Shown: positions 1 through 9,421, numbered from the stretch's first letter. The stretch is DNA of 64,000 nucleotides from Henriciella sp. (GCA_012960415.1 DUBH01000021.1:62001-126000), one strand, 5' to 3'. The notes: generated by a model from the sequence alone, not told the origin. Program-made: numbers and translations.

Positions 1-52
1 ATCGGCTGCACGCAATCGACGCATCTCGATCACCATCATGACAGATGCCCCG

Positions 53-86
53 GGGCCCGCCGCGAGCTAATTATCCGTCTATTAAA
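53..86 (+). promoter_or_regulatory. Possible flgE promoter elements
   Basis: Two weak elements lie upstream of flgE. Positions 53-68 read GGGCCCG-N4-GAGCT, keeping the GG-N10-GC spacing of sigma-54 promoters but with four mismatches to the consensus. Positions 71-86 read TTAT-N7-TTAA, one mismatch from the CtrA box TTAA-N7-TTAA. Hook genes of Caulobacter are known to be sigma-54 dependent, and rpoN lies in this window. The site assignment is a guess from pattern only. Confidence 0.25.
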
Positions 87-130
87 CATTCAGCTCCACT
101 TTCAGAGGAAATCTGACAAAGGAGTTGTCA

Positions 131-1435
131 ATGAGTATCTCTTCGTCCCTGAATGCAGGAGTAATGGGGCTGAATTCAAACGCGAGCCGTTTGTCCACGA
201 TCTCCGACAATATCGCGAACTCTTCGACTTACGGCTACAAGCGCAGCGTCGCAGACTTTTCCAGCATGGTCATCCAGAAACAGGCCTCCGCCTACGCGGC
301 TGGCGGTGTGACCGTGAACACCTTCAAGGATATCCAGCAGACCGGCTCGCTCATCAATACGGGCAACTCGACCGATATCGCAGTCGGCGGCCGCGGCCTC
401 CTGCCAGTGACCGATGGTGCTGGCGTTGGTTCGCTGGCATCTGAACGCGAGCTCATGCTGCTCCCGACCGGCTCTTTCTACGCCGACGAGTCAGGCAACC
501 TTCGCACCCAGAGCGGTATGTTCCTGCTCGGCTGGGCCGTTGATAGCGACGGTGGTATCGGCACGGTTAGCCGCAACAGCGGTGCAAACCTGCAGCCGGT
601 GAACATCTCGGCTTCTCAGTATGTTGCTTCGCCAACTTCCCGGATCGATCTTGGCATCAACCTGCCAGCAGACGCGACGCTCGCAGGGGCGTCCGGTCAG
701 GCATATGATCTGCCGATCGAATACTTTGATAATATCGGCCGTGCCCAGACCCTGTCGCTGTCCTTTGTCCCGAACGTTCCAGCTGACGGCGCGACCAATC
801 AGTGGACTGTGCAGGTCTTTGATAGCGCGACTGGCGGCACAGACCCGATTGCAGAGCTGACGCTCGACTTCACGGACGCTGTCGACCAGGGCGGCCGCCT
901 TGACGAGGTCGCCCCTGCCGTTGGAACCGTTTATGACGAAGACACGGGCATCATGACCCTCAGCCTGCCTCATGGCGACGTCGATGTGATGGTCGGCAAG
1001 CCAGGCGGCACGACTGGCGTCACACAGCTGTCTGCCCCCTTCTCGCCAACCAATGTGACCAAGGACGGCGCACCGATTGGCGACCTTCAGTCCGTCGAAG
1101 TCGATGAGAAGGGCTTCCTGCAGGCTGTCTATAACTCCGGCTACCGCCGCGCACTCTACCAGATCCCGGTCGGCGACGTGCCGAACATGAACGGTCTGCG
1201 CGCCAAGGACGGTCAGGCTTTCTCCGTGTCGGCTGAAAGCGGCAACCTCTATCTCTGGGACGCTGGCACGGGTCCTGTCGGTGAAGTTGCAGGTTACTCC
1301 CTGATGGAGTCGACCACCGACATTGCAGCAGAACTGACCGACCTCATCGAAACGCAACGGGCTTATTCGTCGAACGCGAAGATCGTCCAGACGGTCGATG
1401 AGATGCTTCAGGAAACGACGAACCTGAAGCGCTAG
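131..1435 (+). CDS. flgE: Flagellar hook protein FlgE
   Basis: Structural subunit of the flagellar hook, exported through the flagellar type III apparatus. The 434-residue protein begins with the rod/hook N-terminal signature (SSLNAGVMGLNSNASRL, then SDNIANSSTYGYKR) and ends with the matching C-terminal helix (ETQRAYSSNAKIVQTVDEML), which form the D0 coiled-coil core. The middle carries the hook-specific insertion. An in-frame TTG at 125 is possible, but AAAGGAG at 118-124 sits 6 bases before the ATG at 131, which decides the start. It is first in a forward hook and junction gene run (flgE-flgK-flgL-flgI). Confidence 0.93.
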   Translation: MSISSSLNAGVMGLNSNASRLSTISDNIANSSTYGYKRSVADFSSMVIQKQASAYAAGGVTVNTFKDIQQTGSLINTGNSTDIAVGGRGLLPVTDGAGVGSLASERELMLLPTGSFYADESGNLRTQSGMFLLGWAVDSDGGIGTVSRNSGANLQPVNISASQYVASPTSRIDLGINLPADATLAGASGQAYDLPIEYFDNIGRAQTLSLSFVPNVPADGATNQWTVQVFDSATGGTDPIAELTLDFTDAVDQGGRLDEVAPAVGTVYDEDTGIMTLSLPHGDVDVMVGKPGGTTGVTQLSAPFSPTNVTKDGAPIGDLQSVEVDEKGFLQAVYNSGYRRALYQIPVGDVPNMNGLRAKDGQAFSVSAESGNLYLWDAGTGPVGEVAGYSLMESTTDIAAELTDLIETQRAYSSNAKIVQTVDEMLQETTNLKR

Positions 1436-1463
1436 ACCAGTCGCTGAGCGCGGGGGCTAACCC

Positions 1464-2903
1464 TTGAGTCTGTCAAACGCCATCAACACCGCCCGCACCG
1501 GTCTACAAGTGACCGGCCTGCGGGCGGATATGGTCGCAACGAACGTCTCGAATGCGACAACGCCGGGCTATGTCCGGCGTTCGGTGCTTGTCAGCGAGCA
1601 GATGACGGTGACCAATCCATCCGGCGTGCGGGTGGATGGTGTCGGACGCGCTGCGAACGATCCGCTGACGACGCAGCGCATGGCCGCCGGCAGCGATCTG
1701 GCCCAGGCAAGCGTGATGGCGTCCACTTGGGCGTCTCTCTCAGCCCGCCTTGGTGACAGCGTCGACGGCACCGGCCTCTTTTCAATGATGTCGGACTTTG
1801 AGTCCGCACTTGCCAATGCAGCCGGGACACCGGAATCCCAGGCCAACCTCAACGCCATCGTCGACTCCGTTCGCGCGCTGGCGTCCGAATTCAACAATCT
1901 TTCAGATTTTGTCGCCTCAGAGCGCATTGAGGCAGACAGGGAAATCGCAAGCGGCGTCGACACTGTTAATGATGCGCTGAGACAGATTCAGGCGATCAAC
2001 TCGCAGCTTGCGGGCACCGACAGGACATCGGGCAAAGCCGCTGCCCTGATGGATGAGCGCCAGCGCTACGTCGATACGATCTCGGAATTCGTGCCTATTC
2101 AGACCGTCCAGCGCCCGGCAGGCGCAATCGATGTCATGACCAAGGAAGGCGTATTCCTTCTGGCGGGCAGTGCGCGCGAGATTGAATTTTCGCCTGCCGC
2201 AGCTGTCGGCCCTGGCGACGGCATCGATACTGGCGCCCTTTCGGGCATCAAGGTCGGAAACGTGGATATCACGCCCGGCGCGGCCTCCTATGGCGCGATC
2301 TCCAGCGGGCTTTTCGGGGCGCTCTTCACGCTTCGTGACACTGACCTCCCCGCCTTTCAGGAACAGCTCGATACGGTCGCAAGCGATGTGATGGCGCGAC
2401 TCGACAATGCAGACCTTGCGGGCGGTGCCAATACCAGCCTGCTGATCGATACCAATCCGACTGCTGGCGCGGGTGTCGCCGCCCGGATCTCTATCAACCC
2501 GCTGATCGACCCCCTTCAGGGCGGCCAGCTATCGCTCCTCCGCGACGGGCTCGACGCCGTCGATGTCGGCAATGCAGGCAATGGCAGCCTGTTCAATGCC
2601 ATGCTGGATGCGATGACCGCCAACCGCTCTGTCAGCAGCGGCGGCTTCCAGGGCAGCTACACCGCTACGGGCCTCGTCGCAGGCTTTGCCTCGCGCACCG
2701 GCCAGATGAGGGTCGCAAGCGAAGGGGTGCAGGCCTCTACTGCCGCACAGCACTCCATCATGGTCGAGGCCGAGCAGAAGCAGACCGGCGTCGATGTCGA
2801 TGAACAGATGCAACTCCTTCTTCAGATTGAGCAGGCCTATGCCGCGAATGCACGCGTCATCGAAGTCGCCAATCAGATGATGCTCAGATTGATGGAGCTC
2901 TAG
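1464..2903 (+). CDS. flgK: Flagellar hook-associated protein 1 (FlgK)
   Basis: Hook-filament junction protein HAP1. The N-terminus shows the flagellar axial signature (ARTGLQVTGLRADMVATNVSN followed by TTPGYVRR). The C-terminus ends in the D0 helix with LQIEQAYAANARVIEVANQM. At 479 residues it is within the usual FlgK range. The start is TTG at 1464, preceded by a G-rich stretch (GCGGGGG at 1449-1455); no ATG lies nearby in frame. It follows flgE by 28 bases, and its stop is one base from flgL, so the junction proteins are probably co-translated. Confidence 0.92.
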   Translation: MSLSNAINTARTGLQVTGLRADMVATNVSNATTPGYVRRSVLVSEQMTVTNPSGVRVDGVGRAANDPLTTQRMAAGSDLAQASVMASTWASLSARLGDSVDGTGLFSMMSDFESALANAAGTPESQANLNAIVDSVRALASEFNNLSDFVASERIEADREIASGVDTVNDALRQIQAINSQLAGTDRTSGKAAALMDERQRYVDTISEFVPIQTVQRPAGAIDVMTKEGVFLLAGSAREIEFSPAAAVGPGDGIDTGALSGIKVGNVDITPGAASYGAISSGLFGALFTLRDTDLPAFQEQLDTVASDVMARLDNADLAGGANTSLLIDTNPTAGAGVAARISINPLIDPLQGGQLSLLRDGLDAVDVGNAGNGSLFNAMLDAMTANRSVSSGGFQGSYTATGLVAGFASRTGQMRVASEGVQASTAAQHSIMVEAEQKQTGVDVDEQMQLLLQIEQAYAANARVIEVANQMMLRLMEL

Positions 2904-2904
2904 G

Positions 2905-3891
2905 ATGATCAACAAATCCTACCTCTCAAATTCCATCACGACGCAGCTCAGCCGCGATATCCAGTCGATCCGTGAGCGGATCGACCGCACCTCCAGCGAG
3001 GCTGTGACCGGGCGCACCGCCGACCCGACGGCGCACCTGTCCGGACAGATCGGTAAGGCGATGGTCGCCAATGACGTGCTCAACAAGATTGATCGCGACA
3101 CCAGCCTCCTGCAGATCCGCGAGAGCCGCCTCGACATCACCCAGCAGAGCCTGTCGCGAATGCAGGAAGGCCTCGCCGAAATTTCCGTCCGCGCTCTCGA
3201 CAGTCTCAGCGCAGGCTCGCCTGTTGAGCGTACCGCGCTCGCACAGGATGCGCGCGCCCAGCTTGATAGCGCCCTGATCGCGCTAAACTCGCGACATGGC
3301 GAACGCTTTCTCTTCTCCGGTGATGCCACCGACAAGGCACCGTTCGGATCGCCTGAGGACTTCATGACGGACCTGCGCGCAATCGCAGACGCCGCCACCG
3401 ATCAGGCCGATTTCGACGCAAGGCTCGATGCCTATTTCGATCTCGACACGGGCGACTTCGCCAATGGATTCTATCGCGGTGCCAAGACAAGTTCGGACGG
3501 GGACGCCGTCACAGGTCTCGACCCCGCGATCATCCGGACGCTTCGCAATCTTGGTGTGCTTGCCATGGCAGGTCCGGGCGACGGTCTCGACAATCTCTCG
3601 ACGCCCGAAGCCCTCGGCGTCATTTCCGCGTCGGCCGACAGCCTCGTGCAGGCGGACGCCGCGCTGACGCAGCTGCGCGCCGCAAACGGCATCCTGCAGG
3701 AGCGCGTCGCCACCGGGCTGAACAGCCTGGCAAAGGAAAAGGTCGTGCTGAACAGTCTGCTGGAAGGCATGACCTCCCGCGACCAGTACGAAGCCGCCGC
3801 CGAACTGAAAGCCCTCGAGGCCAGTCTTGAAGCCTCTTACATGCTGACCGCGAGACTTTCGCAGCTCAGCCTCATGAATTTCCTAAGGTGA
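2905..3891 (+). CDS. flgL: Flagellar hook-associated protein 3 (FlgL)
   Basis: Second hook-filament junction protein (HAP3), of the flagellin-like family. The 328-residue product has a flagellin-type N-terminal helix (RDIQSIRERIDRTSSEAVTGR) and a C-terminal helix ending in ASYMLTARLSQLSLMNFL. The motif NSRHGERFLFSGD in the middle is the typical FlgL position for a conserved F-S-G. The ATG at 2905 follows the flgK stop by one base, and flgI begins five bases after its own stop, so this is an operon member. Confidence 0.9.
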   Translation: MINKSYLSNSITTQLSRDIQSIRERIDRTSSEAVTGRTADPTAHLSGQIGKAMVANDVLNKIDRDTSLLQIRESRLDITQQSLSRMQEGLAEISVRALDSLSAGSPVERTALAQDARAQLDSALIALNSRHGERFLFSGDATDKAPFGSPEDFMTDLRAIADAATDQADFDARLDAYFDLDTGDFANGFYRGAKTSSDGDAVTGLDPAIIRTLRNLGVLAMAGPGDGLDNLSTPEALGVISASADSLVQADAALTQLRAANGILQERVATGLNSLAKEKVVLNSLLEGMTSRDQYEAAAELKALEASLEASYMLTARLSQLSLMNFLR

Positions 3892-3895
3892 TCTG

Positions 3896-5008
3896 ATGAA
3901 GCCGATCCTCGCTCTTCTCGCCCTCGCAGCCCTTGCCGTTACGGCCCAGCCGTCCCTGCAGGCCGACGCGCAGACACGCATCCGCGATGTGGTCGATGTC
4001 GAAGGCGTCCGCCAGAACGATCTGATCGGCTACGGTATCGTGGTTGGCCTGAATGGCACCGGCGACTCGGTGCGAAACTCTCCGTTTACCGAGGATTCGC
4101 TCACCTACATGCTCGAGCGGCTGGGCGTGAACGTGCAGGGTGAAGACATCAAACCTGACAATGTCGCCGCGGTGCTTGTCACCGCGACGCTGCCATCCTT
4201 TGCCCGCAACGGCTCAACGCTGGACATCTCTGTGGCCTCTATCGGCGACGCCGAGAGCCTTGAAGGCGGCACGCTGGTGCTGACCCCGCTCAAAGGCGCC
4301 GATAATGAAGTCTATGCCGTCGCACAGGGCAGCATTGTTGTCTCTGGCATCGATGTGAAGGCAGACGGTGCACGTGCCCGTCGCGGCACGCCGACCCAGG
4401 GCGCCATCCCGAACGGCGCACGCGTCGAACGTGAAATTCCCTATCAGTTCAATGACCGCAACTCGCTGGTCCTGGCCCTTCGTGAACCAGACTTCACGAC
4501 CGCCGCCCGTATTGAAGACACGATCAATGCCGCCATCGGTTCTCCTGTCGCCTATACACGCGACCCCGGCACAGTCGACATCGACCTTCGCAGCCTTCAG
4601 GGTTCACCTTCGCGCGTTCTCGCCAGCATCGAGAACCTTCCGATTGAAGTCGCTGTGCCCGCACGCATCGTGATTGACGAGCAGTCCGGCACAATCGTCC
4701 TTGGCAAGGATGTCACCATTTCGCGTGTTGCCATCGCGCAGGGCGACATCTCCATCAAGGTGACGGAGACGCCAGTGGTCTCACAGCCGAACCCGTTTGC
4801 AGACGGCGAGTCGATCGTCCTGCCACGCTCGCAGATCGAGATCGGCCAGACCGGCACGCGCAATATCGCAACGCTCGACGCCAATGTTACGCTCTCGCAG
4901 CTGATCGCAGGCCTCAACGCGCTCGGTGTGTCCCCACAGGAAATGGGCGACATCATCCGCACGATGAAGGCGGCAGGCGCTTTGCACGCAGACCTGATTA
5001 TCCAGTAG
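3896..5008 (+). CDS. flgI: Flagellar P-ring protein FlgI
   Basis: Periplasmic P-ring subunit that forms the rod bushing in the peptidoglycan layer. The protein opens with a Sec signal peptide (ILALLALAALAVTAQPSLQADAQ), followed by the conserved FlgI start RIRDVVDVEGVRQNDLIGYG and VVGLNGTGDS. The C-terminus has the family pattern LIAGLNALGVSPQEMGDIIR. Length of 370 residues is typical. AAGGTGATCTG precedes the ATG at 3896. The gene ends the forward block and converges on fliG; I see no clear hairpin terminator in the 50 bases between them. Confidence 0.94.
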   Translation: MKPILALLALAALAVTAQPSLQADAQTRIRDVVDVEGVRQNDLIGYGIVVGLNGTGDSVRNSPFTEDSLTYMLERLGVNVQGEDIKPDNVAAVLVTATLPSFARNGSTLDISVASIGDAESLEGGTLVLTPLKGADNEVYAVAQGSIVVSGIDVKADGARARRGTPTQGAIPNGARVEREIPYQFNDRNSLVLALREPDFTTAARIEDTINAAIGSPVAYTRDPGTVDIDLRSLQGSPSRVLASIENLPIEVAVPARIVIDEQSGTIVLGKDVTISRVAIAQGDISIKVTETPVVSQPNPFADGESIVLPRSQIEIGQTGTRNIATLDANVTLSQLIAGLNALGVSPQEMGDIIRTMKAAGALHADLIIQ

Positions 5009-5058
5009 GTAAGCGGCCACTAGAGCAAAGGGCGAACTGCGTTCGACCGGCTTTTGTC

Positions 5059-6162
5059 CTACCCAGCTGTCGCCGGAGCTTTCTCAAGCGTTATAAGTCC
5101 GCGGCGCTTCATCGACATGAGCGTCGTCAGGAAAGTGCGCTGCGTGGCTTCAGGGTCCTCGACCGGCTTGCGGTTCGGATCAGTCAGCGCATCGCGGTAC
5201 TGAACGGCGAGGCGCGAAGAGATGTTCTCAAGCAGATAGTCCTGCACACGCTGCGCCGGACCCGTCAGGGTCGCCAGGACAGGCACCAGCTCATCCTCAC
5301 CCAGTTCCTTGAAGATAACCGGCACAGACTGGCGCGCCAGGATCTCTGGCAGACCTTCGATCGTGAACATGACTTTCTCGATGCGCTCGAACTTGTCTTC
5401 ATGTTCGGTGCGGATGAAGGACATGATACGTGCGCGCGTATGGTTCGGCAGCAGGCTGAGCAGCTCGCCAACGGACTCTGCATTCCCGCCGCCTTCATCT
5501 TCGGTCGTCTGAACCTGATTGAGGAATTCGATCTCGACCATCTGGGCGACGACATCCTCGATCTCGCTATCGACATCCTCGCCGCCAACAAGATATCCGA
5601 TCGTGCTGTCCAGCATCGGCTCCTGCAGGTGCCCGACCACTTCTGAGGCAAAGGCTACGTCGAGCTTGCGCAGGATGATTGCACTGATATTCGCTGTCAG
5701 CTTCGACAGATAGGCCGCCACGACGGCAGGCTTGCGCGCTTCAAGACGCGTCCAGACATCGCTCGACTTCGAGACAGGCTGGGGCTTTGGCATTTCGACA
5801 TTGCCGAAAACGATATCGGCGCGATTTTCATCAAGGAAGCTGGAAACGATTTCACGCGCGCGTTCGCGCCCGCCGCGGAAGGACCCGTTGGCTGCACGCA
5901 GGGCCTGGAGAAAGTCCATGACGATCTCAGTAAGCTCTTCGCGGCCAAGATAGGACACGGCCTCCAGCTCATTTGCGACCTGCGCAAGCGAAGCGTTGTC
6001 CAGCTTTTCAACGATAGGACGGGCGGCCTGCTCTCCGAGCATGGCGATCACGACAGCCGCACGCCTTGCCGGAGGGATCGCGCCAACCTTGCCGGATGCT
6101 GCGCCGCCTCGGGCGCGCATCTGGGTGACGTTCGATCCGGGCTTTGTCGCAGCCTCGCTCAT
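5059..6162 (-). CDS. fliG: Flagellar motor switch protein FliG (divergent)
   Basis: Rotor protein that couples the MS ring (FliF) to the stator and to FliM/FliN. The 367-residue product keeps the FliG layout: an N-terminal FliF-binding part (RRAAVVIAMLGEQAARPIVEKL), an armadillo middle part, and a C-terminal motor part with MFTIEGLPEIL where E. coli-type proteins have MFTFEDL. Where canonical FliG has an EHPQ motif, this protein reads EARKP (about residues 141-145), so the FliM contact has diverged. Its ATG overlaps the fliP stop by four bases. The gene is at the far end of the operon rather than directly after fliF, which is unusual. Confidence 0.85.
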   Translation of the reverse strand: MSEAATKPGSNVTQMRARGGAASGKVGAIPPARRAAVVIAMLGEQAARPIVEKLDNASLAQVANELEAVSYLGREELTEIVMDFLQALRAANGSFRGGRERAREIVSSFLDENRADIVFGNVEMPKPQPVSKSSDVWTRLEARKPAVVAAYLSKLTANISAIILRKLDVAFASEVVGHLQEPMLDSTIGYLVGGEDVDSEIEDVVAQMVEIEFLNQVQTTEDEGGGNAESVGELLSLLPNHTRARIMSFIRTEHEDKFERIEKVMFTIEGLPEILARQSVPVIFKELGEDELVPVLATLTGPAQRVQDYLLENISSRLAVQYRDALTDPNRKPVEDPEATQRTFLTTLMSMKRRGLITLEKAPATAG

Positions 6163-6938
6163 CCGGCATATCCTCTTACCAGTGCCTCGGTGATCTTCAG
6201 CCAGCCATCGGCCAGCACGAAGAACCCGATCTTGAATGGCAGCGACACAACGGTGGGCGGAACCATCATCATGCCGACGGCCATGAGGACAGACGCTACG
6301 ACGAGATCAATAACAAGAAATGGAAGAAAGATTACAAATCCGATCTGAAATGCATGTTTAATTTCAGAAAGCATGAACCCGGTGGCTAGCATCGAGAAAG
6401 CCGGTTCTTCGCCTTCGACCATCGGCCGGTTGAGCGCATCGCCCAACACGCTGAGTGTCCCCGGCTCGACACGCGCGGTCATGAAGGTGCGGAAGGGATC
6501 GGTTGTCTGCTGCCAGGCAACGGCCTCATCAATCGTGCCGTCGATGTATGGAGAGACGCCATTCGCCCACGCCTGGGTGAAGGTGGGCTCCATGATGAAG
6601 AAAGTAAGAAAGATGGCGAGCGCCATCAGCATCATGTTCGGAGGGGCCTGCTGAACGCCGAGCGCCTGCCGGATGAAGGAAAACACGATGACCAGAAATG
6701 GCAGGCAGGTCACCATCATGGCGAGGCCCGGCACGAGGCTGAGCACCGTCACGACAAGGAACAGGATAATGACGGTGCCGCTTAGCCCGCCTTCGCCGTC
6801 CTGACCAAGCACGGCATCAAGCGCCGCGCCTGCATCGCCGGTATCCTGCGCATGCGCCGCAAAGCCAACGATCAGGGCAAAGACAATAAGGCTGGCGAGA
6901 CGCAGGATCAGGCCACTATCGCTAGCCTTCAGAAGCAT
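6159..6938 (-). CDS. fliP: Flagellar type III export gate protein FliP
   Basis: Core membrane subunit of the flagellar type III export gate, acting with FliQ and FliR (not in this window). The product has a signal-peptide-like start (ASLIVFALIVGFAAHAQD) and hydrophobic segments with the conserved FliP signature CLPFLVIVFSFIRQALG. The C-terminal part holds FMLSEIKHAFQIGF and VLMAVGMMMVPPTVVSLPFK. The open frame extends back to 7025, but that part is inside fliN. The ATG at 6938 gives 259 residues, fits family length and overlaps the fliN end by 17 bases. Confidence 0.93.
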   Translation of the reverse strand: MLLKASDSGLILRLASLIVFALIVGFAAHAQDTGDAGAALDAVLGQDGEGGLSGTVIILFLVVTVLSLVPGLAMMVTCLPFLVIVFSFIRQALGVQQAPPNMMLMALAIFLTFFIMEPTFTQAWANGVSPYIDGTIDEAVAWQQTTDPFRTFMTARVEPGTLSVLGDALNRPMVEGEEPAFSMLATGFMLSEIKHAFQIGFVIFLPFLVIDLVVASVLMAVGMMMVPPTVVSLPFKIGFFVLADGWLKITEALVRGYAG

Positions 6939-7245
6939 CAGCCTCTTCCGCGATTTCCGTGATCTTGACGGCAATCCCGCCATTATCAGTCTCGACCAGT
7001 TCTCCGCGTGCGATGAGCTTGTCATCGACCATCAGACGGACCGGATCTTCAATGCGCGAGTCCAGTGCGATCACCGAGTCTGGCGTAAGGTCGAGCACTT
7101 CCTGAACGCTCAGGCGGCGCTGACCAACGGAAACCGTCAAGGTGACAGGCACGCCATAAATCGCGCGGCGAAACTGATTGACCGGAGAGGTGTCTCGCCG
7201 GTCTTCTGCGTCGTCACTTGTTGCCTGAACCTCAGGATTTGCCAT
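6922..7245 (-). CDS. fliN: Flagellar motor switch protein FliN
   Basis: C-ring subunit of the flagellar switch. A roughly 30-residue acidic tail leads into a single SpoA domain: YGVPVTLTVSVGQRRLSVQEVLDLTPDSVIALD, here broken by no gap, then VRLMVDDKLIARGELVETDN. The ATG at 7245 shares its A with the fliH stop (TGATG). A GTG at 7248 is an alternative start and gives a GTGA overlap. AGGAG upstream serves either start. It lies between fliH and fliP in the reverse flagellar operon. Confidence 0.9.
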   Translation of the reverse strand: MANPEVQATSDDAEDRRDTSPVNQFRRAIYGVPVTLTVSVGQRRLSVQEVLDLTPDSVIALDSRIEDPVRLMVDDKLIARGELVETDNGGIAVKITEIAEEADASEG

Positions 7246-7841
7246 CACCCACTCTCCTGTTCATTCGGCCGCTCGCTGCGTAGATGCCCGATGCAGGCCT
7301 CCAACAGACCATCAAAGTCGAAATCCAGACCCCCGCTCTTCCAGCTGACATCGACGCGGTTTCCGCAGGCATCTTCCTGTGGGATCACGTTGCAGATTTC
7401 AGCCAGCTGCTTTGAGCGCTGGATCGCCTCGTACAGCTGCTCAGCCAGATGTGGTTCGGCCTTTATGTCAATGCAGACCTCACCGGGCGGGATCATCTTT
7501 TCCAGATTGAGAGAAATCTCTTCTGCCAGAAACCGCCGGGCAAGTTTCGGGAAAAGGCGTTCTGCAATCGCCGCAATGGAAGCTGCTGTCTGGCGGCGGG
7601 CATCCGCTTCAATCTTTTCGACCTTGCCTGCGAGCGAGTCCAGGATGAGTTGAACTTCACCCATCTGGCGGCTGAACTGGCTGTCCTGTTCGCGCCGGCG
7701 CTTTTCCATCTCGCGCTCATGGGCCTGCTCCAGCTCAGCCAGGCGGTCACGCGGGTTTGGAGCTGGCGCAGCTGCCTTGACCGAGGCGCCGGCATGCACG
7801 GAATCAAAGTTCGGAAAACGGGAAAAGACTGCCCTACTCAT
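7245..7841 (-). CDS. fliH: Flagellar export ATPase regulator FliH (FlbE-like)
   Basis: Cytoplasmic FliH-family protein, which in other bacteria holds the FliI ATPase at the export gate. The 198-residue product has a charged coiled-coil stretch (about 35-85, AELEQAHEREMEKRRREQD) and a C-terminal V-ATPase subunit E-like part ending in GNRVDVSWKSGGLDFDFDG. The W-x-x-G-G-x-D-F pattern is typical of alphaproteobacterial FliH/FlbE. It starts inside the last codons of fliF (8-base overlap) and ends on the fliN start, so it is translationally coupled on both sides. FliI is not in the window. Confidence 0.82.
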   Translation of the reverse strand: MSRAVFSRFPNFDSVHAGASVKAAAPAPNPRDRLAELEQAHEREMEKRRREQDSQFSRQMGEVQLILDSLAGKVEKIEADARRQTAASIAAIAERLFPKLARRFLAEEISLNLEKMIPPGEVCIDIKAEPHLAEQLYEAIQRSKQLAEICNVIPQEDACGNRVDVSWKSGGLDFDFDGLLEACIGHLRSERPNEQESG

Positions 7842-9354
7842 TCACAGCCGCCTTTCTGTCTTCGCTCAACCAGGATTGAAGCAGGGCGACTGCCTCATCC
7901 GGGCGCTCGCGGGTGTAATCGGAAAGATAGACGAACGGATCAGCTGCCTCTTCTCTGGCATTGTCAGCCGCGTTTGGCACGGGGCCTTCGAGGGCGGCCG
8001 TCTCAAGCTTTTTCTGCGAGAGGAGCGGGCGCACAACGCCAAGGCCGAGCACAATCACGACAAGGCCAAGCAGCACCGCCTGCAAACCGGACCAGAAATA
8101 GTTCTGCACCAGCGTTTCAACCATGCTTGGTGCCGTCACCATTTCCGCAACTTCGGCGACCTGGAATGGCATGAGTTCGACCGTCAGCGTATCGCCCCGC
8201 GCAGTGTTGAGGCCCGCACCAGACAGGATGAGCTGCTCGAAATCGTTCAGGATTTCCTGCGCGGCGGCCTGCGCAGCGGCAGGGTCTAGCCCCTCCTGAA
8301 CAAGCGCATCCTCGTTGAGAAGGACGGCGATCGAAATTCGCTCCACCTGCCCTGGCAGGAGTTCGGTTTCGGTGCGGCGTTCATTGAATTCGTAATTGAT
8401 GCTCTCTGTGGAGTTGCGCATCGTGCTGGAATTGCCCTCACCGCCACCGGTACCCTGCGGCAAATTGCTGGCTGCGCTGAGGGCGCCGCTCGTGCCGGCA
8501 CTTGTCTCGCTGACATCATTCGTCGTGCGGCTGCGCACGATCCGCGAGTCCGGGTCGACGGTGCGTTCTGAAATAGTCTGACGCTGACGGTTCACATCGA
8601 CGCTGACTGAGACGCGCGCATTGCCAGCGCCTACGCGGGCCTCGATCAGACGCATGACCTTGTCTTCAAGCATGGTTGCCTGATTGTCGGCTGCGATGGA
8701 TGGCTGGGAGGCTTTCGCGACATTCGGCCCGGCAATGACGCCTTTGACCGGGTCGATGACAGCGACGTCTTCCGGCGCAAGACCAGCAACAGCGAGCGCC
8801 ACCAGAAACTGGATAGCTTCGGCCTGACCGGGTGACAGATCATGCGCGGTGCTCAGTGTGACAGATGCCGTTTGCGGCGCCTGCGAGCGGGCAAAGCCTG
8901 AACCTAGGCTGGCCCCAATATGGACCCGCGCTGCCGACACACCGTCTATGGCCAGAATTGTGCGCGTCAGCTCACCTTCCTTGGCGCGCCAGTAAGCGGC
9001 ATTGTACATTTCTGATGTCACGGAGAAGCCGTTCACATCATCGAGCAGCTCATACCCTTGTACCGATTGCTGCGGCAGGCCCTGACGGGCGAGCGCATAA
9101 CGGACCTGATCGCGCTGACTTTGTGCGATGAAGATCGAGTCGCCGCGCAGCTCATAGTCGATGCCACGCTGTTCCAGTTCCTCAATCACCTCACCAGCCG
9201 TCGCCGGCTCCAGCTTGGAGTAGAGCAGCGATTTCGGTTCACTCATCGCACCCTGGACGAGGAACACCATCGCGAAGATGACACCAAGCACCGCAGCCGC
9301 GAGGGCAAGCTGGCGGCTTGGCGGCAAGGACTTCAAGGTCTCTAGAAATTTCAT
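7834..9354 (-). CDS. fliF: Flagellar MS-ring protein FliF
   Basis: Inner-membrane MS ring on which the flagellum assembles. The 506-residue product has a first membrane segment at about 18-36, the ring-building motifs that follow it (LLYSKLEPATAGEVIEEL; GYELLDDVNGFSVTSEMYNAAYWRA; ELTRTILAIDGVSAARVHI), and a second membrane segment near 420-442 (AVLLGLVVIVLGLGVV). A short cytoplasmic tail that would bind FliG follows. It is the first gene of the reverse flagellar operon and is transcribed away from fliL across a 135-base shared promoter region. Confidence 0.95.
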   Translation of the reverse strand: MKFLETLKSLPPSRQLALAAAVLGVIFAMVFLVQGAMSEPKSLLYSKLEPATAGEVIEELEQRGIDYELRGDSIFIAQSQRDQVRYALARQGLPQQSVQGYELLDDVNGFSVTSEMYNAAYWRAKEGELTRTILAIDGVSAARVHIGASLGSGFARSQAPQTASVTLSTAHDLSPGQAEAIQFLVALAVAGLAPEDVAVIDPVKGVIAGPNVAKASQPSIAADNQATMLEDKVMRLIEARVGAGNARVSVSVDVNRQRQTISERTVDPDSRIVRSRTTNDVSETSAGTSGALSAASNLPQGTGGGEGNSSTMRNSTESINYEFNERRTETELLPGQVERISIAVLLNEDALVQEGLDPAAAQAAAQEILNDFEQLILSGAGLNTARGDTLTVELMPFQVAEVAEMVTAPSMVETLVQNYFWSGLQAVLLGLVVIVLGLGVVRPLLSQKKLETAALEGPVPNAADNAREEAADPFVYLSDYTRERPDEAVALLQSWLSEDRKAAVNE

Positions 9355-9421
9355 AGCGGATATCAGCCCCGGGTTCTGAAAAGCGCTCCAGATGGAATGA
9401 TTAATAAATCGGGCGAAATCA

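Noticed and set aside
491..1357. 288-residue reverse frame inside flgE
   Set aside because: Antisense shadow of a high-GC gene; composition is rich in Arg, Val and Asp without any motif.
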